A DNA stretch of 48,943 nt from an uncultured Lachnospiraceae bacterium (lineage in GTDB: Bacteria > Bacillota > Clostridia > Lachnospirales > Lachnospiraceae), in the NCBI GenBank assembly GCA_947053345.1, contig CAMRSM010000030.1, positions 1 through 48,943 on the forward strand. Direction: 5' to 3'. Positions 1-8,928 of the stretch are shown here, in pieces. Under the pieces are notes generated by a model. The model worked only from the letters and a program-made list of their open reading frames with translations. It searched no databases and was not told the origin of the DNA. The position numbers and the translations under genes were made by a program. How positions within the stretch are numbered: position 1 is the stretch's first letter; every line of letters begins with the position of its first letter.

Positions 1-761
1 TATTTTTCCCAGATTGCGTCCGGGGAGACATGGGTCGGATAATTTTTGTATTTTGAGAGGGAATTCTGTTCGCCGTACGCACAGTTCCAAACAGGAACCG
101 GTTTTTGTTTCCCGGCGGGAAGGGAGCGGTTGGCAAGCGCGGCACGCTCCTGCGTGTCGATAAAACGGTAATGTTCCCCGCGGCGCGGGCAGTCCGGGAC
201 GCAGCAGGAATTGACAAGCACCTCACAGCGTGCTTTGTCTGTGATACCTTCAAGCTCCTTGAAGCGGTTGTTTAAGTTATAGTCGAGTACAACAAGGCCG
301 TAGTCTTTCGCCAGCTCGTCATTTAACGCCGCGACACTGCGGATTTCCTTGCAGGTGGAGCTGTTGATGGTGTAACTCTTATAATTTTTGCGTATGTATT
401 CCTCCAGGATAGGGGAGACGACGAGCACTTCGTTTTTGCCGTTGTCGCCTGCCTTCATGCAGAAATTGCAGTATGGATCCGAGAGGTCTTTTTCGGTGAG
501 GGCTGGGTTGGTGAAAGTGTAGCGGATGGCAACCCCGGCGGCGTTGACTGCTTTTATGACCTGCTGCACATAGCCGGCATCGCACTGGTCGTCCCTGTCG
601 TAGCGCCCGCCGTTCCACAGGCAGGTTGGGAATTCCCCGAAGAAAGACACGATCCGGATGTCCTCACGGAAATATTTTGGGAAGGCATCGAACATTTTCA
701 GCATCAGCATATTGAGCGGGAAATTGTTGCGCAGTCCCGGCAGATGGAATTTTATTGGCAT
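1..761 (-). CDS. Cys-rich conserved protein, C-terminus cut by window edge
   Basis: An open frame on the minus strand begins at ATG 759-761 and is still open at base 1, giving at least 253 residues. An AAGGAG ribosome site lies just upstream of the start. The protein starts MPIKFHLPGL and has cysteines in several places, including PYCNFC (about residues 98-103) and a cluster NSCCVPDCPRRGEH near residues 190-203. The CxxxCPxRxxH pattern and the loop spacing remind me of TIM-barrel proteins of the peptidase-U32/UbiU-UbiV sort, which bind Fe-S clusters, but this is only a resemblance. No signal peptide or membrane segment is visible. It is transcribed divergently from the gene at 963. Function is not assigned. 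Confidence 0.75.
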   Translation of the reverse strand, partial: MPIKFHLPGLRNNFPLNMLMLKMFDAFPKYFREDIRIVSFFGEFPTCLWNGGRYDRDDQCDAGYVQQVIKAVNAAGVAIRYTFTNPALTEKDLSDPYCNFCMKAGDNGKNEVLVVSPILEEYIRKNYKSYTINSSTCKEIRSVAALNDELAKDYGLVVLDYNLNNRFKELEGITDKARCEVLVNSCCVPDCPRRGEHYRFIDTQERAALANRSLPAGKQKPVPVWNCAYGEQNSLSKYKNYPTHVSPDAIWEK

Positions 762-821
762 AGCTTTTCTCCTTTTGCGTCGAAATTTGGGTTTTCTTTT
801 TTTGTGATATATGATAGACTT

Positions 822-851
822 ACTATAACACAGCGGTTTGACGGGTGTCAA
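822..851 (-). promoter_or_regulatory. Promoter of the divergent minus-strand gene
   Basis: On the minus strand TTGACA (846-851) is followed after 18 bases by TATAGT (822-827), close to the sigma-A consensus. It lies about 60 bases upstream of the start at 761 and fits as its promoter. Confidence 0.7.
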
Positions 852-962
852 GGAGGGGAGCGGTGCCGGAAGGGTTTTTCTGATCGGTGAGGAGAAAAGC
901 CGTTTCACGGCGTGGGCGCTCGGGCAGGGCACATATGGGACTTTAAACAGGAGGTTGGGGCG

Positions 963-1643
963 ATGGCATCATGGATGGTACATTTCCGCATTGCGGATGC
1001 GTTACTTGATAACGTAAAAGGGCTTTCCCCGGTGGAGTTTGTTTTTGGCAATATCGCGCCGGATTCCGGCGTACCGAACGCAGATTGGTCGGAATTTACG
1101 CCTAGCGGTGATATTTCGCATTTTAAGACGACAGCGGCGGACGGCTTGAAGGATATCCATATCGGGGAATATACGGGGGCATATCTGGGAGCGGAGCAGT
1201 GCAAAAAATATTCGGGGGCACAAAAATCATTTTATCTCGGCTACCTGACCCACCTGCTCACGGATATTTTTTGGGTGGACAAGATCGTGCGCCCGTCCAA
1301 GGAGAAATTCCGTGCGCTTTACGAGCGGAACCGGAACGAGTGGATCTGGACGTTAAAGAAGGACTGGTATGACCTGGATTTTCTGTTTTTGTGGCAACAT
1401 CCGGATTTCCGGGCATTTTGCCTGTATGAGAAAACAGCGGGGTTTCGGAATGAGTTCCTTGATTTCTTTGCGGCGGACGCGTTTGATGTACGGCGGGAAT
1501 ATATCTGCGGCTTTTACCGTGGAGGCAGGGAGGGGCTTGACCGGGAATACCTGTACTTAACAAAACAGGAGATGGACTGTTTTGTCGCGGAATGCGCGGG
1601 AGAGATCGGGAAATCGGAGTATTGGGGGATATTAAAAGGTTAA
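963..1643 (+). CDS. Zinc-dependent phospholipase C-like protein
   Basis: This encodes 226 residues. ATG 963 is preferred over an upstream in-frame ATG at 912 because AGGAGG sits 8 bases before it and the family begins MASWMVHFRIAD. Candidate metal ligands appear in the order typical of the zinc-dependent phospholipase C fold: His7 in the N-terminal MVHF, Asp34 in NIAPDS, His53 in ISHF, and His97/Asp101 in YLTHLLTD. No signal peptide is seen, so it is probably cytoplasmic, unlike secreted clostridial alpha-toxins. Such short proteins are widespread in Clostridia and have no proven substrate. It is followed after 65 bases by a membrane protein gene and may be cotranscribed. The fold assignment is fairly sure; the activity is not. 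Confidence 0.75.
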   Translation: MASWMVHFRIADALLDNVKGLSPVEFVFGNIAPDSGVPNADWSEFTPSGDISHFKTTAADGLKDIHIGEYTGAYLGAEQCKKYSGAQKSFYLGYLTHLLTDIFWVDKIVRPSKEKFRALYERNRNEWIWTLKKDWYDLDFLFLWQHPDFRAFCLYEKTAGFRNEFLDFFAADAFDVRREYICGFYRGGREGLDREYLYLTKQEMDCFVAECAGEIGKSEYWGILKG

Positions 1644-1708
1644 GATCAAAAGTCAGGATCTATGTTTTTGGCCAGGATACCGCATGCGCGGAAGAATGAG
1701 AGGATAAT

Positions 1709-3232
1709 ATGCAGTGGGATTATAAGAAGATCAGGAAGAACAGCTGGGATACCGCGTTCCACAAAGGTGGGAGGGCGTGGCTCATGCTGGCCGCGGTGGG
1801 GTTTTTGTTCTCTTTTATCGGGATAGCCCATTCCTCACAGACAGGCTTTATAGATGCCATAGACAAATACATTTGGGCGAATGATACGTTCCTGCCGGAC
1901 AATATTGCCATATTGAAAGAGTATATTGTAGAAACCCCGCTTGTAAAAAATATTCCGTTTATTACATCGGATCTCGCGCTGGCGGTGATTGACATCCTTT
2001 CGGAAAGTGTGACTTGGGTCATCTGGCTGTTTGCGGCGAATATTGCATATTTTCAGAGGAATCCGGGGGAGGTCATCGCAAATATGCTGATTGCGGCCGG
2101 TGTGACGGCTGCCGTTGGCTTTTTCCTGAAAAATGTCGCCATTATCGGCAGAAACCGGTACGTTATGGAGAACCGTTTCGGGCGGGAAGTGTCTTTCCGG
2201 AGGCTGTTTGCTCCGTTTCACATGAAAACTTTGTGGAATTTGGTGAAAGTAATGTTCTGCTATCACCTGACAATTTCTTTGTGGTCACTTACGGTCGTGG
2301 GCGGGCCGTACAAGCGTTACCAGTATTATTTCATTCCGTATATCCTTGCGGAAAACCCGGCGGTTTCGTGGAGGGAGGCAAAACGTCTCTCGTGCTCCAT
2401 GACAAGAGGTTTCAAATGGAAGATGTTCCTCACACAGCTTTCCTACTGGTACATGTGGCTGCTGGAGCTGGTTCCGTTTGCCGGGCTGTGCTTTGCGGTT
2501 CCCCTTTCCATGCAGCTGGATGTGGAAATGTATTTTGCCGCGCGCGCCCTTTTTGGAGGGGATCGTACGCTGTTGGCAGAGCCTGCTTTTTCGGGCTGTG
2601 CTTACACGGAGTTGGCGGACAGGGAAAATGCGGGTGCGCCGGACTATGTACTGGCCGATCTTTCGCTCGGCCGCCCGCAGCGTGCAGGAAAATTCTGCGA
2701 TTACAGTGTGACGGATTTCATTTTCATGTTTTTTGTTTTCTGCTTGATCGGTTGGCTGTGGGAGTGTGGACAGCACATTATCCGCGACCACGAGCTTGTC
2801 AACCGGGGGACGATGTACGGACCCTGGATACCGATTTACGGTTTTGGCGGCGTGATCATGGTATTTTTGCTGAACCGCTTTAAAAAGAATAAAGGGAAGG
2901 TGTTTGTTTCGGGAGTTGCCCTGTGCGCTGTTTTAGAGTATATTACCAGCTTTATCCTTGACTTTATGTTTGATTCTTCTTATTGGGATTACAAATCCGA
3001 GTTTATGAATATCAATGGGAGAATCTGCCTGTCCGGGCTGCTCGCGTTTGGCATCGGTGGTATGGCGGCGATCTATCTGGTCGGCCCGGCGATCCGCAAT
3101 TATGTGGAGCGGTTTTCCCGGCGATCGCAGATTATCATATCCGTGATATTGTGTGCGGCGTTTCTTGCAGATTTTGTATATTGTATGATATTTGGGTTCA
3201 ATTCCGGGGCGGGAGTCGGAGGGAAAATGTAG
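1709..3232 (+). CDS. DUF975-like / CmpB-type permease fusion membrane protein
   Basis: This 507-residue protein shows two halves. Residues 1 to about 300 contain four to five hydrophobic segments and resemble DUF975-type integral membrane proteins, including the stretch TRGFKWKMFLTQLSYWYMW. After a hydrophilic linker (about 300-330), residues 335-505 match the putative ABC transporter permease family PF06541 (CmpB-like): IGWLWECGQHI, then NRGTMYGPWIPIYGFGG, then further helices with FMFDSSYWDY. The two domains are usually separate proteins, so this looks like a natural fusion. A GAGAGGA ribosome site precedes ATG 1709. No ATP-binding partner lies nearby. Location is the cytoplasmic membrane; substrate unknown. 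Confidence 0.7.
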   Translation: MQWDYKKIRKNSWDTAFHKGGRAWLMLAAVGFLFSFIGIAHSSQTGFIDAIDKYIWANDTFLPDNIAILKEYIVETPLVKNIPFITSDLALAVIDILSESVTWVIWLFAANIAYFQRNPGEVIANMLIAAGVTAAVGFFLKNVAIIGRNRYVMENRFGREVSFRRLFAPFHMKTLWNLVKVMFCYHLTISLWSLTVVGGPYKRYQYYFIPYILAENPAVSWREAKRLSCSMTRGFKWKMFLTQLSYWYMWLLELVPFAGLCFAVPLSMQLDVEMYFAARALFGGDRTLLAEPAFSGCAYTELADRENAGAPDYVLADLSLGRPQRAGKFCDYSVTDFIFMFFVFCLIGWLWECGQHIIRDHELVNRGTMYGPWIPIYGFGGVIMVFLLNRFKKNKGKVFVSGVALCAVLEYITSFILDFMFDSSYWDYKSEFMNINGRICLSGLLAFGIGGMAAIYLVGPAIRNYVERFSRRSQIIISVILCAAFLADFVYCMIFGFNSGAGVGGKM

Positions 3233-3261
3233 GTTTTGTTAAGATATGGGGGTATGGTTGG

Positions 3262-3699
3262 TTGGAAGATAAAATATGGTGGAAGAGTTTGAAGCCGTTC
3301 CGGCTTGCGCCGAATTGGAAGATAGTCTGGAATAAACTGGAGGATGTGGAACCGGATCACACCGCGCCGGACGATGCCCGGTGGTTGTTTACATTTGTAC
3401 AGGATATGACGCGCATCGTGACAGAATACACGTACAAAAAGAACCGGCAGACGAAAACCCACACACTTGCCATTGATTTAGGCTGGATTCCGGAGGGCGA
3501 TGTGGTCGGGCATTATGATCTTTCGGCAATCTTGGATGACGATTGGGAAAATCCCGTCCTTACGGCCAGGACGCGGAGTACGCAGGAAATCGCGGATATC
3601 ATGGAGTCCTGGATGTTTGAAAAGCTTACGGATGTGTTTTGGATGCAGGTGAGGCAAGGGGAGGGAGATTTGCACCGCGGTGGAAAGAAGATGGCGTGA
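3262..3699 (+). CDS. Hypothetical protein, start uncertain
   Basis: About 145 residues, in a frame that stays open through the end of the previous gene. Soluble and mildly acidic, with features KSLKPFRLAPNWKIVWNKL near the start, LAIDLGWIPEGD in the middle and DDDWENPVL further on. I recall similar small Firmicutes proteins of unknown function that begin close to the WWKSL motif. No ATG lies near that point. TTG 3262, preceded by GGGGGT, is the best start I can offer; an ATA codon at 3274 would match the usual N-terminus but is a rare start. It begins about 30 bases after the stop of the membrane fusion gene, so coupling is likely. Confidence 0.55.
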   Translation: MEDKIWWKSLKPFRLAPNWKIVWNKLEDVEPDHTAPDDARWLFTFVQDMTRIVTEYTYKKNRQTKTHTLAIDLGWIPEGDVVGHYDLSAILDDDWENPVLTARTRSTQEIADIMESWMFEKLTDVFWMQVRQGEGDLHRGGKKMA

Positions 3700-3737
3700 T
3701 GGCGGGTCGAAATGGAGTTTGGCAGGAGGAAAAATGG

Positions 3738-3775
3738 AAAAACCCGCAGACACGCTCCATCGCTGTGTCTGCGGG
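3738..3775 (-). terminator. Terminator of tRNA-Gly
   Basis: Read on the minus strand, an 11-bp perfect stem (CCCGCAGACAC with GTGTCTGCGGG, 3743-3753 and 3765-3775) is followed by five T residues. It lies 23 bases downstream of the tRNA 3' end. Confidence 0.85.
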
Positions 3776-3797
3776 CATCCCACGGGCATAAAAAAGA

Positions 3798-3869
3798 AGC
3801 ACGAGACGGGATTCGAACCCGCGACCCTCGCCTTGGCAAGGCGATACTCCACCACTGAGCCACTCGTGC
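3798..3869 (-). tRNA. tRNA-Gly (anticodon GCC)
   Basis: The minus strand folds as a complete 72-base cloverleaf. The acceptor stem is GCACGAG with CTCGTGC, the anticodon arm is TCGCC-TTGCCAA-GGCGA giving anticodon GCC, and the T-loop is GGGTTCGAATCCC. The discriminator base is T and no CCA is encoded, so CCA must be added after transcription. It stands alone, with a near-perfect promoter upstream and an intrinsic terminator downstream. Confidence 0.97.
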
Positions 3870-3903
3870 AAACAATATGTGCATCCTTGCGAATGCATTT
3901 ATT

Positions 3904-3932
3904 ATATTACACCAACATCATCGAAATGTCAA
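3904..3932 (-). promoter_or_regulatory. Promoter of tRNA-Gly
   Basis: On the minus strand TTGACA (3927-3932) is followed after exactly 17 bases by TAATAT (3904-3909), overlapping TATAAT. It lies 35 bases upstream of the tRNA 5' end. Confidence 0.85.
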
Positions 3933-4157
3933 GAAAAAAATCTAAGATTTTTTTGAAAATATTGTAATACAAATTTAAGCTTTTCGCGATTGAATTTATA
4001 AAGTTTTTCTGGTATGATATTTTGTGTAGAAACAGGTCGACGCGGCAGCATAAGCCCGGACAGTGCAGAAGAAGTACCGGGAGCAGGGCGGACGGGACTT
4101 CTTCCGAAGGTGGCAGTGCCGGGAGGGATTATGCGGGATTTATAATAGGAGGAGAAA

Positions 4158-6218
4158 GTGCAGGACAAGAATCGGAAAAATCAGAAAAAAGAGGATTCGA
4201 AATCGCAGGCGCTCGATGTGCTGCGGGAGATTCAGCATCTGAACGAGACAGCGGAGCAGTATTCGAAATATAACCAGAGTTATGAGGAGATTGACCGTAG
4301 GGTAGAGGGGATGGCGGAGATTCTTCCGGATCTTGAGGATGCCCCGCAGCAAAAGGTGCGTGTGGAGCAGATTGCCGAGGAAGTCCGCTCCGTGCGGGAG
4401 AAACTGAAATTCATAAAGGGTGATATCTCCGCGGCGGACGGGGAATTAAAGAGCATGCGCAAGCGCTTGGAGGAGTACGGGAAAAGAAAGCAGAAAAATG
4501 TCTGGCGCACGGTGGCGGCGGTTGAACTGGTCTGCCTGCTCGTGACAGGGACGGTGTTTTTTGTTTACCATCAGATAAAGCAGGGGCAAAATGTCCCGGC
4601 ATCGAGCGGGGATGCCACGCCGACACCGGCGGCATCGGATGATGACGAGAAGGACAAAACGCCGCAAACCCATGTCCTCATATCGGACTTAAAGGAGCGC
4701 GTGGCGGCATTGTCCCAGAATAATATTGCGCCGTTCACCGCTTCGGTGGAGACGGTCGAGGGGCGGGAGGCACTTTGCTTTTCCTACCGGGAGCTGCGCA
4801 TTGTCTATTGGAACGAGTACCCGGAGGGGGAGGAAGGGACGAAGCTGCGCCTTGAGAGCGAGGGACGGCTTTTGGTGTATCCGTGGGACTATGACTTTTC
4901 CGGGAATCTGGAGCTTTTGGCACCAAAGTATGGGGCGTACGCGGGGGCGGAGGGAAACCAGATCATCTTTACAAAGTATACAAAACCGGATGATAATATC
5001 CCGGAGCGCATCTGTGTGCTCGACGCACAGCGGCTGTGGGAATACAGCGAACTGGATTTAAAGACGGCACTTCTGGAATCCTTTGAACTTGGGTATTCCG
5101 AAGGAAACCCGCAGCAGGACGGGCGCTCGGGGATGTATATGACCATGACGGTCGGCGCTGCCCCTTATCAATATGAGATATCGCAGGCAACCTACACGAA
5201 CGCGGTTTACAGCGGGGAGAATCCGCTTTTGTTTGACCGGTATTTCACATTGGAGCTTTCAGAGGAAAAAATGAGTTTTTCGGCGGTCGTGTACACGCCG
5301 CAGGGTGAGTATCTCGGGGAGATTGCCGGGGAGATTGCCGCCGTGGACCGCGAGATCGTGCTGAAAAATGTAAAGTTCGGCGCTTATGTGACCCCGTACC
5401 AGGAGGATGCCGGCAGCACGGGCATCATCGTGCCGCGCGAGAACCGCATGACCGAACATATTACGATCAGCGGGAAAAACAAACAGAGATACTATATTGC
5501 CCTCTCGGACGAGGTGGCCCGGGTAGACTATGACATGAGCCGGCTGATCCAGAACGAGAGCGGGTTTTTTGAGTATTTTGACGAGAGCGGGAGGAAAATT
5601 TCGCGCACGGGTATTGATGTTTCCAAATATCAGGGCAATATCAACTGGAAGCTTGTAAAAGATGCGGGCGTGGACTACGCGATCATCCGGCTCGGCTACC
5701 GCGGTATGAACGAGGGGACGCTGGAGCTTGACCCGTTTTACGAGGCAAATATCAAAGGGGCGAACGAGGCGGGGGTAGATGCTGGGGTTTACTTCTTCTC
5801 GCAGGCGGTCACGGTTGAGGAAGCGATTGAAGAAGCGAATATGGTACTGGAACATATTAAGGATTATGACATTACATATCCGGTTATTTTTGATACGGAA
5901 GTTGTGACGACCTACAATGCGCGCGCAAACGGCATTGCGCGTGACCTGCGCACGGATATCTGCATCGCTTTCTGTGAGACGATCGCAGCGGCGGGCTATG
6001 AGCCGATGGTGTACGCGAACACGAGGTGGATGATCCTTGGGATTGACTTAGAGCGCCTGACACAGTACGACAAATGGTACGCGTATTACGGCACGACATT
6101 CACGTTCCCGTATAAGTACCAGATGCTGCAATATTCCGATTCGGGACAGGTGCCGGGCATTTCGGGGGCGGTTGACCTTGACATCAGTTTTGTGGATTAT
6201 TCAGAGAAAAAACGGTGA
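4158..6218 (+). CDS. Membrane-anchored GH25 muramidase with cytoplasmic coiled coil
   Basis: This encodes 686 residues from GTG 4158, with AGGAGG seven bases upstream. Layout: a charged N-terminus rich in Lys, Gln and Glu (1-115) with coiled-coil character; one membrane helix (about 116-138); a Pro/Ser/Thr/Asp linker; a long extracellular region of unknown fold (about 180-480); and a C-terminal glycosyl hydrolase family 25 domain (485-680). The GH25 active site looks intact: Asp in GIDVSKYQG, the Asp-x-Glu pair in PVIFDTEV, and Asp in AVDLDISF. GH25 enzymes cleave the beta-1,4 bond between MurNAc and GlcNAc in peptidoglycan. The topology (type II, N-terminus in) suggests a cell-wall enzyme held at the membrane, not a secreted lysin. 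No phage genes are nearby. Confidence 0.88.
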   Translation: MQDKNRKNQKKEDSKSQALDVLREIQHLNETAEQYSKYNQSYEEIDRRVEGMAEILPDLEDAPQQKVRVEQIAEEVRSVREKLKFIKGDISAADGELKSMRKRLEEYGKRKQKNVWRTVAAVELVCLLVTGTVFFVYHQIKQGQNVPASSGDATPTPAASDDDEKDKTPQTHVLISDLKERVAALSQNNIAPFTASVETVEGREALCFSYRELRIVYWNEYPEGEEGTKLRLESEGRLLVYPWDYDFSGNLELLAPKYGAYAGAEGNQIIFTKYTKPDDNIPERICVLDAQRLWEYSELDLKTALLESFELGYSEGNPQQDGRSGMYMTMTVGAAPYQYEISQATYTNAVYSGENPLLFDRYFTLELSEEKMSFSAVVYTPQGEYLGEIAGEIAAVDREIVLKNVKFGAYVTPYQEDAGSTGIIVPRENRMTEHITISGKNKQRYYIALSDEVARVDYDMSRLIQNESGFFEYFDESGRKISRTGIDVSKYQGNINWKLVKDAGVDYAIIRLGYRGMNEGTLELDPFYEANIKGANEAGVDAGVYFFSQAVTVEEAIEEANMVLEHIKDYDITYPVIFDTEVVTTYNARANGIARDLRTDICIAFCETIAAAGYEPMVYANTRWMILGIDLERLTQYDKWYAYYGTTFTFPYKYQMLQYSDSGQVPGISGAVDLDISFVDYSEKKR

Positions 6219-6253
6219 ATCAGTAAATTCTTTCTAAAAAAGAAAATTTCTAC

Positions 6254-6282
6254 TTGAATTTTATGGGAAAGTTGGGTAGAAT
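6254..6282 (+). promoter_or_regulatory. Promoter of gap
   Basis: TTGAAT (6254-6259) and TAGAAT (6277-6282) are separated by 17 bases. The predicted leader to the gap start is about 115 bases and contains a small hairpin (CTGCC / GGCAG, 6356-6370). I do not recognise a riboswitch class in it. Confidence 0.7.
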
Positions 6283-6401
6283 AAGAAGCAGGGTTAGGGT
6301 TGTGCCGCATGGGTTTAAGCCGTCCGGCAAAATCCTGGCAATCCGAAGATGATAGCTGCCTTTTTGGCAGACAATTAAAAATATTTAGGAGGAATTGAAT
6401 C

Positions 6402-7415
6402 ATGGCAGTAAAAGTAGCAATCAATGGTTTTGGACGTATCGGCCGTCTCGCATTCCGGCAGATGTTTGACGCAGAAGGGTATGAAGTCGTTGCGATCAAC
6501 GACCTGACAAGCCCGGAGATGCTTGCGCACCTGTTGAAGTATGATACCGCACAGGGCAAATATAAGTATGCGGACAGCGTATCGTTCGGTGAGGATTCCA
6601 TCACGGTAAACGGAAAGAAGATCACGATCTACGCAAAGGCAAACGCTGCGGAGCTTCCGTGGGGTGAGCTTGATGTTGATGTAGTTCTTGAGTGCACGGG
6701 CTTCTACACATCCAAGGATAAAGCTCAGGCACATATCACTGCAGGTGCGAAGAAAGTTGTTATTTCTGCCCCGGCAGGCAATGACCTTCCGACCATCGTT
6801 TACAATGTAAACCATGATACGTTGAAGAAGGAAGACACGATCATCTCCGCTGCTTCCTGCACGACAAACTGCCTTGCTCCGATGGCAAAGGCCCTGAATG
6901 ATTTTGCACCGATCCAGTCCGGTATCATGACGACGGTACACGCTTACACCGGTGACCAGATGATCCTTGACGGTCCGCAGAGGAAGGGCGATAAGAGAAG
7001 AAGCCGCGCAGGCGCTCAGAACATCGTTCCGAACTCCACCGGTGCTGCAAAGGCGATCGGCCTTGTTATTCCGGAATTGAACGGCAAGCTCATCGGTTCT
7101 GCACAGAGAGTTCCGGTTCCGACCGGTTCCACCACGATCCTTGTAGCCGTTGTCAAGGGCAAGGTGACGAAGGATGAGGTAAATGCAGCGATGAAGGCAG
7201 CAGCGACCGAGTCGTTCGGCTACAACACTGACGAGATCGTATCGAGCGATGTCATCGGTATGCGTTTCGGTTCCCTTTTCGATGCGACACAGACGATGTG
7301 CGCTCCGATGGAGGACGGCAACACCCAGGTACAGGTTGTTTCCTGGTATGATAATGAGAACTCCTACACGAGCCAGATGGTTCGCACGATCAAGTATTTC
7401 GCTGAGCTGGCATAA
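6402..7415 (+). CDS. gap: Glyceraldehyde-3-phosphate dehydrogenase
   Basis: This 337-residue protein catalyses oxidative phosphorylation of glyceraldehyde-3-phosphate to 1,3-bisphosphoglycerate in glycolysis. The N-terminal NAD-binding Rossmann motif is [13 protein letters not shown]; the catalytic cysteine lies in [12 protein letters not shown]; and the C-terminal [16 protein letters not shown] is typical. Length is normal for the family. AGGAGG lies nine bases before ATG 6402. It heads the lower-glycolysis group gap-pgk-tpiA, with its own promoter and probably a partial terminator before pgk. Codon choice is strongly biased, as expected of a highly expressed gene. Confidence 0.98.
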   Translation: MAVKVAINGFGRIGRLAFRQMFDAEGYEVVAINDLTSPEMLAHLLKYDTAQGKYKYADSVSFGEDSITVNGKKITIYAKANAAELPWGELDVDVVLECTGFYTSKDKAQAHITAGAKKVVISAPAGNDLPTIVYNVNHDTLKKEDTIISAASCTTNCLAPMAKALNDFAPIQSGIMTTVHAYTGDQMILDGPQRKGDKRRSRAGAQNIVPNSTGAAKAIGLVIPELNGKLIGSAQRVPVPTGSTTILVAVVKGKVTKDEVNAAMKAAATESFGYNTDEIVSSDVIGMRFGSLFDATQTMCAPMEDGNTQVQVVSWYDNENSYTSQMVRTIKYFAELA

Positions 7416-7502
7416 TCGGCACGGTGTTTTCCGGGGTCTTGCAGGAAGCGGTCACAGCGGTGGCCATGCTTTGTAGGAAGCTTTGATAGAAAGACTCAGT
7501 GT

Positions 7503-7536
7503 GGGGTCCGGTCTGTATGGGCCGGATCCCTTTTTT
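7503..7536 (+). terminator. Terminator or attenuator between gap and pgk
   Basis: GGGTCCGGTC pairs with GGCCGGATCCC through G-T wobbles around a short loop and is followed by TTTTTT. It lies about 90 bases after the gap stop. Such hairpins commonly reduce, rather than abolish, read-through into pgk. Confidence 0.65.
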
Positions 7537-7609
7537 CATGCGTGTGGCTTTTTCCTGCCTAAATTCATTAAAATATCGCCGTTATGATACGGCAGAATGT
7601 GAGGAAATC

Positions 7610-8803
7610 ATGTTAAACAAGAAATCGGTTGATGATATCAATGTAAAAAGCAAGAGGGTGCTGGTGCGCTGCGATTTTAACGTGCCGTTACAGGACGGCC
7701 AGATCACGGACGATACCCGTCTGGTAGCAGCCCTGCCGACGATCAAGAAACTGATCGCGGACGGCGGCAAGGTGATCCTCTGTTCCCATTTGGGCAAGCC
7801 GAAGGGTGAGCCGAAGCCGGAACTTTCGCTGGCACCGGTAGCCGTAGCGCTTGAAAAGCTTCTCGGCCAGCCGGTAAAATTCGCGGCGGATGCGGCAGTT
7901 GTCGGTGAGAACGCGAAAGCCGCGGTTGCAGCGATGAACGACGGCGATGTTGTTTTGCTTGAGAATACCCGTTACCGCGCGGAGGAGACGAAGAACGGCG
8001 AGGCGTTCTCCAAGGAGCTTGCTTCCATCTGTGATGTATTTGTAAACGACGCGTTCGGCACCGCGCACAGGGCACACTGCTCGAATGTGGGCGTGACCCA
8101 GTATGTGGATACGGCGGTGGTTGGTTACCTGATGCAGAAGGAGATTGATTTCCTCGGAAATGCGGTCAACAACCCGGTTCGTCCGTTTGTGGCAATCCTT
8201 GGCGGCTCGAAGGTTTCCTCGAAGATTTCCGTCATCAACAACCTGCTTGACAAGGTGGATGTCCTGATTATCGGCGGCGGCATGGCTTACACGTTCATGA
8301 AAGCGATGGGCTATGAGGTCGGCAAGTCATTGCTTGAAGAGGACTATATCGACTACGCGAAGGAAATGATCGAGAAGGCCAAGACAAAGGGCGTTAAGCT
8401 CCTTACCCCGGTGGATACCGTAGTGGCAAAGGAGTTCTCGAACGATGTACCGTTCCATACCGTAGGTCTTGGCGGTATTGCCGCGGACGAGGAAGGGCTT
8501 GATATCGGCGAGGAGACCTGCAAACTTTACGCGGATGCGATCAAGAGCGCAAAGACGGTCGTATGGAACGGTCCGATGGGCGTATTTGAGATGTCCAACT
8601 TCGCGAAGGGTACCATTGCGGTGGCAGAAGCATTGGCACAGATCGAAGCGACCACGATTATTGGCGGCGGAGATTCGGCGGCGGCAGTCAACCAGCTCGG
8701 TTTCGGCGACAAGATGACCCATATCTCGACCGGCGGCGGCGCATCCCTTGAGTTCCTTGAAGGAAAGGAACTTCCGGGCGTTGCGGCAGCGAACGACAAA
8801 TAA
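7610..8803 (+). CDS. pgk: Phosphoglycerate kinase
   Basis: This 397-residue enzyme transfers the acyl phosphate of 1,3-bisphosphoglycerate to ADP. The start at ATG 7610 ([14 protein letters not shown] upstream) gives the usual family length; an in-frame upstream start at 7499 would add 37 residues that the family lacks. Visible signatures are [13 protein letters not shown] at the N-terminus, the substrate-binding [22 protein letters not shown], and the C-terminal nucleotide-site loop [14 protein letters not shown]. It lies 194 bases after gap and 125 bases before tpiA, an order common in Firmicutes. Confidence 0.97.
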   Translation: MLNKKSVDDINVKSKRVLVRCDFNVPLQDGQITDDTRLVAALPTIKKLIADGGKVILCSHLGKPKGEPKPELSLAPVAVALEKLLGQPVKFAADAAVVGENAKAAVAAMNDGDVVLLENTRYRAEETKNGEAFSKELASICDVFVNDAFGTAHRAHCSNVGVTQYVDTAVVGYLMQKEIDFLGNAVNNPVRPFVAILGGSKVSSKISVINNLLDKVDVLIIGGGMAYTFMKAMGYEVGKSLLEEDYIDYAKEMIEKAKTKGVKLLTPVDTVVAKEFSNDVPFHTVGLGGIAADEEGLDIGEETCKLYADAIKSAKTVVWNGPMGVFEMSNFAKGTIAVAEALAQIEATTIIGGGDSAAAVNQLGFGDKMTHISTGGGASLEFLEGKELPGVAAANDK

Positions 8804-8928
8804 GAATAAGTGCAGGGCAGGGGCGGCTCTAAGGTTTACCTTTGGGGGCGCTTTCTGCCTGTAACCGGAAATATATAGACCATTGGAATCAAAGGGGGCA
8901 GGCATAAAGCGCCCCGGAAAGAGGAATC

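Noticed and set aside
2014-2883. A 289-codon frame overlapping the membrane fusion gene
   Set aside because: It is a shadow of the membrane gene in another frame; Cys/Arg/Gly-rich and without domain signs.
6283-6401. A riboswitch in the gap leader
   Set aside because: Only one small hairpin is visible, and none of the conserved cores of known riboswitch classes can be read.
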